In this document: piece by piece, positions 15,428 to 17,457 of the stretch
How positions within the stretch are numbered: the first letter of the stretch is position 1
Layout of the letters: every line of letters starts with the position of its first letter
Source of the DNA: Candidatus Flexicrinis proximus
GTDB taxonomy: Bacteria; Chloroflexota; Anaerolineae; Aggregatilineales; Phototrophicaceae
Assembly: GCA_016712885.1 (NCBI GenBank)
Contig: JADJQF010000025.1
Coordinates: forward strand, 1 to 17,457
Length of the DNA stretch: 17,457 bases
Direction of reading: 5' to 3'
Program-made: the position numbers and the translations under genes
Notes under the pieces: generated by a model
Databases searched by the model: none
Told to the model about the DNA's origin: nothing
What the model saw: the letters and a program-made list of their open reading frames with translations, nothing else

Positions 15428-16665
15428 ATCACCTCGAATTCGCCGTAAGCCTGCCGTTTGCCCCACCATGCCAGGGCGACCGCCATCACCGTATCGTCGT
15501 GCTGCCCGTCGGGCGCGCTGTAGCGCACACTGCCGCCGGGTAGACGTTCGCTCTCGTATGCCATCAGTTCGGAGATAAGCACCGCGTCGTCTGGTATGCC
15601 GATGGTCTGATGCTCGAAGGCCAGCGCTAACCGTTCAATGAGCGGTTGCTTGCTCACGGCGGTCGTGGTGAACCCGACAACGGGTAAGCCCATGCGCCGC
15701 GCCTCTTCGATAAACATCTGCCCGGTATTCGTTTCGATGATGAGCGTTGACGGCTTGACGATGGCGCATAGGTCACGGAGGCGCGCAAGCTGCGCGGTGT
15801 AATCGCCTTGCATGCGGTCTATGCGGACGATCTGCCCGGTCGTCAGGTCAAGCGCCGCGAATACCGTATAGTCGTTGATTTTGCCGAGGTCAACGCCGAT
15901 AACGATCTGACGGCCTGCAAGGTCGGAGAGCGCCGGGGCCGGGCCGTATACCGCGCGGCGGACGTAACGAAACACGCCTGCGCCATCTTCCAGGAACTCG
16001 GCTAGGATTTCCTGCCGGTAGCGGTTCTCAGTCATGCCGCCGTTCTCTGGTTTCAGCCGGTCTAGTTCGTTGCGGTCTATGAGCGGATTGCCGTAGGATG
16101 ATGCCTGGAAGTACGCCCATTCCGGCTCACGGTGGGCTTTATTCCAGAAGTGGAAGTAATCGTTTTGGCCTTTCGGCGTGCCGCTGATACGTAAAATGCC
16201 CTTGCGGGATGTCAGCGAGGGCATGATTGAGTCTTCCACGATGGCACCGAGATACGGCACGAGACCGGCCTCGTCGATTGTCCAGCGGTCAGGGTGTCGA
16301 GACTGCCCCGCCGTCTTATCCTTCAGCGTCCAGAACTCAATGCGTCCGCCGGTGATGAGGTCAATCCGCTGCGCGTATACCTTGCGGTCAATCGTCGGCA
16401 GGAGCGCACGATACAGCCGGTCGTATACCTCTTCGACGCGGCGATAGTCGGGCGCACCATAGTGACACTGCAAGCCCGCTAAGGCATCGTCCGCAAGCTC
16501 ACGGACGAACTCCTCAGACTTGCCGAAGCCGCGCCCGCATGGGGCTATGGCGACACGGGCATGCTTGACCGCTTGCCATAGCTGCCGCTGTCCACTGTGC
16601 CGCGCTGGAAGTCGGACGTTGATCGTCTGCGGACGGGCTGCGCTGTGCCGGTTAGTCGAGAGCAT
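15415..16665 (-). CDS. terL: Terminase large subunit (packaging ATPase / nuclease)
   Basis: A 416-aa protein. The start at ATG 16665 has GGAG five bases upstream and overlaps terS by 14 bases; the frame is open further upstream but without a ribosome binding site. The ATPase half shows a Walker A loop CGRGFGKS (43-50), a Walker B TIDEAG (129-134), and the coupling motif SGTP (161-164). The nuclease half is RNase H-like: IGVDLGKINDYTVFA with Asp259 (256-270), LIIETNTG with Glu311, and QHDDTVMAVALAWW with Asp390/391. All motifs needed for activity are present and the length is normal for a short large terminase. It drives DNA into the prohead and cuts genome ends, working with the adjacent small subunit and portal. 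Confidence 0.95.
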   Translation of the reverse strand: MLSTNRHSAARPQTINVRLPARHSGQRQLWQAVKHARVAIAPCGRGFGKSEEFVRELADDALAGLQCHYGAPDYRRVEEVYDRLYRALLPTIDRKVYAQRIDLITGGRIEFWTLKDKTAGQSRHPDRWTIDEAGLVPYLGAIVEDSIMPSLTSRKGILRISGTPKGQNDYFHFWNKAHREPEWAYFQASSYGNPLIDRNELDRLKPENGGMTENRYRQEILAEFLEDGAGVFRYVRRAVYGPAPALSDLAGRQIVIGVDLGKINDYTVFAALDLTTGQIVRIDRMQGDYTAQLARLRDLCAIVKPSTLIIETNTGQMFIEEARRMGLPVVGFTTTAVSKQPLIERLALAFEHQTIGIPDDAVLISELMAYESERLPGGSVRYSAPDGQHDDTVMAVALAWWGKRQAYGEFEVIWDN

Positions 16666-17047
16666 CTTCGCTCCCGTCGGTATCCGCGCCATAGGTGACG
16701 TGTACCGTGGCACGAACGCGGGCGGTGTCGGCCCCGGAGAGCAGTTGCACCTTGTCCGTAAGGATGCCAACGCCTCGCATTAGGTCGCTGTAGGACGCCT
16801 CGTTACGCTTATCCGGTAACAGGTTGAGAGCGGCAGTTAGTTCGTTCATAAGCCGGTCAACCAGGGGGGTACGGTTTTCGTTACGGATGTCCGAGACTTC
16901 GGGGATAACGTGTCCATTACGCCAGTCCACAAGGGTCGTAACGGGGATGTTCAATTCGCGGGATGTACGCGACAAATTGCCGCCGTTGCTTTCGAGTGTC
17001 AGCAACGCGGCGGCCTTTTCGTTATCGCTGTAGGAACGTTTCGCCAT
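16652..17047 (-). CDS. terS: Terminase small subunit (DNA recognition)
   Basis: A 131-aa protein starting at ATG 17047, with only a weak GGGG stretch upstream. Residues 8-45 form a helix-turn-helix (EKAAALLTLESNGGNLSRTS, then ELNIPVTTLVDWRNG), the usual N-terminal DNA-binding domain of small terminases. Residues 55-110 are helical and probably oligomerise (RLMNELTAALNLL). The acidic tail (TDGSEDALD) ends in the terL overlap. It would bind the packaging site and load the large subunit. The noncoding stretch just upstream has a hairpin and repeats that could be that site. The family is inferred from the domain and from adjacency to terL. Confidence 0.82.
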   Translation of the reverse strand: MAKRSYSDNEKAAALLTLESNGGNLSRTSRELNIPVTTLVDWRNGHVIPEVSDIRNENRTPLVDRLMNELTAALNLLPDKRNEASYSDLMRGVGILTDKVQLLSGADTARVRATVHVTYGADTDGSEDALD

Positions 17048-17048
17048 G

Positions 17049-17072
17049 TACCCCGTCCGTTACCCCGTGCCG
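17049..17072. repeat. Tandem 12-base repeat just upstream of terS
   Basis: TACCCCGTCCGT (17049-17060) is followed at once by TACCCCGTGCCG (17061-17072). The first eight bases are identical. It ends two bases before the terS ATG, so it overlaps the ribosome binding region and could bind the small terminase or a regulator. Confidence 0.5.
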
Positions 17073-17092
17073 CCTAGCGCAAACTAGACGGC
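17069..17092. promoter_or_regulatory. 9-bp stem-loop upstream of terS
   Basis: Arms GCCGCCTAG (17069-17077) and CTAGACGGC (17084-17092) with loop CGCAAA. On the coding-strand RNA, eight pairs are Watson-Crick and one is G-U. There is no T-run, so a terminator is unlikely. It could be part of the packaging site or a 5' leader structure of the packaging mRNA. Confidence 0.5.
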
Positions 17093-17210
17093 TGACGGGG
17101 AGATGATGGGGGCGGTAAAGCGGCGTGGGCAAACGCGCGCATGCCCCCCAGTTAGAGGGTACACGCGCGCGGGCGTAAAGCGGGGAATTACTTAACGCTA
17201 ACGGATGGCG

Positions 17211-17457
17211 CTAGTCGTCTTGCAGCTGTAGTCCGTAGATAGTGAACCGTGTCCGTAAGTCTCGGCACTTGTGGCGCTGGCGAGTGGCGCGCATGGCATC
17301 GGCTATAGGGTCTCGACACCAGGAACGCTCGTCCGTTCACCTTTGCGCGCGTCGGGGGCTGAACGCTTCGAGCGGCTTGACCTGACCGCAACAAGCGCAG
17401 GTGGCGAAGGGATCGTCTGCGGTCAGGTCGTTACGCGGGGTGAGGACGGGCGCGTCA
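17211..17457 (-). pseudogene. Cys-rich zinc-finger-like reading frame with internal stop, 5' end outside window
   Basis: The frame enters from the right edge and reads TCACCGQVKPLEAFSPRRAQR, then a TGA (17337-17339), then TDERSWCRDPIADAMRATRQ and KCRDLRTRF to a TAG at 17211-17213. The C..CG..KPL..F opening is the kind of zinc knuckle found at the N-terminus of phage HNH/endonuclease VII-like and other small Cys-rich proteins, which often sit beside terS. The second metal-binding pair is not clean (WCRDP, KCRDL). TGA is a normal stop elsewhere in the window, so readthrough is unlikely. The frame may be truncated, or broken by a substitution or indel. Function is not assigned. Confidence 0.35.

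Larger units (their letters stand above)
17048..17210. other. Noncoding region upstream of terS, candidate packaging (cos/pac) site
   Basis: About 160 bases with no convincing gene on either strand. It holds a 12-base tandem repeat, a 9-bp hairpin, an exact nine-mer GTAAAGCGG repeated 60 bases apart (17115 and 17175), ACGCGCGC repeated 30 bases apart (17133 and 17163), and inverted GGGGGC / GCCCCC arms (17108-17113, 17143-17148). A small terminase often binds repeats next to its own gene. No promoter with clear -35/-10 boxes was seen. Confidence 0.4.

Noticed and set aside
16666..16770. Longer large terminase start 35 codons upstream
   Set aside because: It would overlap most of the terS C-terminus and has no ribosome binding site, whereas ATG 16665 has GGAG at good spacing.
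17337..17339. TGA recoded as tryptophan in the zinc-finger-like frame
   Set aside because: TGA ends several other genes here in ATGA overlaps with the next start, so it is a genuine stop in this genome.
1..17457. tRNA genes, CRISPR arrays, insertion sequences or integrase/att sites
   Set aside because: No cloverleaf-like gene, regular spacer array, transposase-like frame or recombinase was seen by eye on either strand.

Overview
This window is the virion-building (late) module of a tailed bacteriophage or prophage, written entirely on the minus strand. It is read from the right edge to the left. No host gene, integrase, tRNA or CRISPR was found, so the host cannot be named. All three stop codons are used in the standard way, and several genes have GGAG/AGGAGG-type ribosome binding sites, so it is a phage of a bacterium using the ordinary code. 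G+C looks moderately high by eye. With a tape measure, one tail tube and a frameshifted tail chaperone but no sheath or contractile baseplate gene, it most resembles a long non-contractile (siphovirus-type) tail. LAYOUT in order of transcription: a broken Cys-rich zinc-finger-like reading frame at the right edge (17211-17457); a roughly 160-bp noncoding stretch with a strong hairpin and short repeats (17048-17210); DNA packaging (small terminase 16652-17047, large terminase 15415-16665); head (portal fused to a MuF-like domain 13148-15427, then protease fused to delta/scaffold and major capsid protein 10978-13161); a hairpin; three small genes, two of them probable decoration proteins (9916-10932); connector and neck (9058-9911, 8552-9061, 8076-8555); tail tube (7219-8074); tail assembly chaperones G and G-T joined by a -1 slippery site (6497-7212); tape measure (4678-6492); small tail-tip gene (4224-4677); large tail-tip protein (1737-4220); and a fibre-like protein that runs off the left edge (1-1740). 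Most junctions overlap by 4-14 nt or abut, so this is one tightly coupled operon. The gene order is the classic one: terminase, portal, protease, capsid, connectors, tube, chaperones, tape measure, tip, fibre. TWO THEMES stand out. First, the head genes are compacted by fusion. Portal and MuF are one 759-aa chain. Protease, delta domain and capsid are one 727-aa chain, but an excellent internal ribosome binding site and in-frame ATG at 12558 could release the capsid part alone. Second, three genes (connector, tail tube, small tail-tip gene) read as good protein only if about five single bases are restored. Every break moves the frame as a one-base deletion would, and most sit in short homopolymers. 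This suggests recurrent deletion errors in the source sequence or real decay. The G/G-T frameshift is a different case: it is a canonical conserved mechanism at a proper A AAA AAA heptamer. I see no clearly novel system. The points most worth checking are the internal capsid start, the possible packaging-site region upstream of terS, and the origin of the frame breaks.
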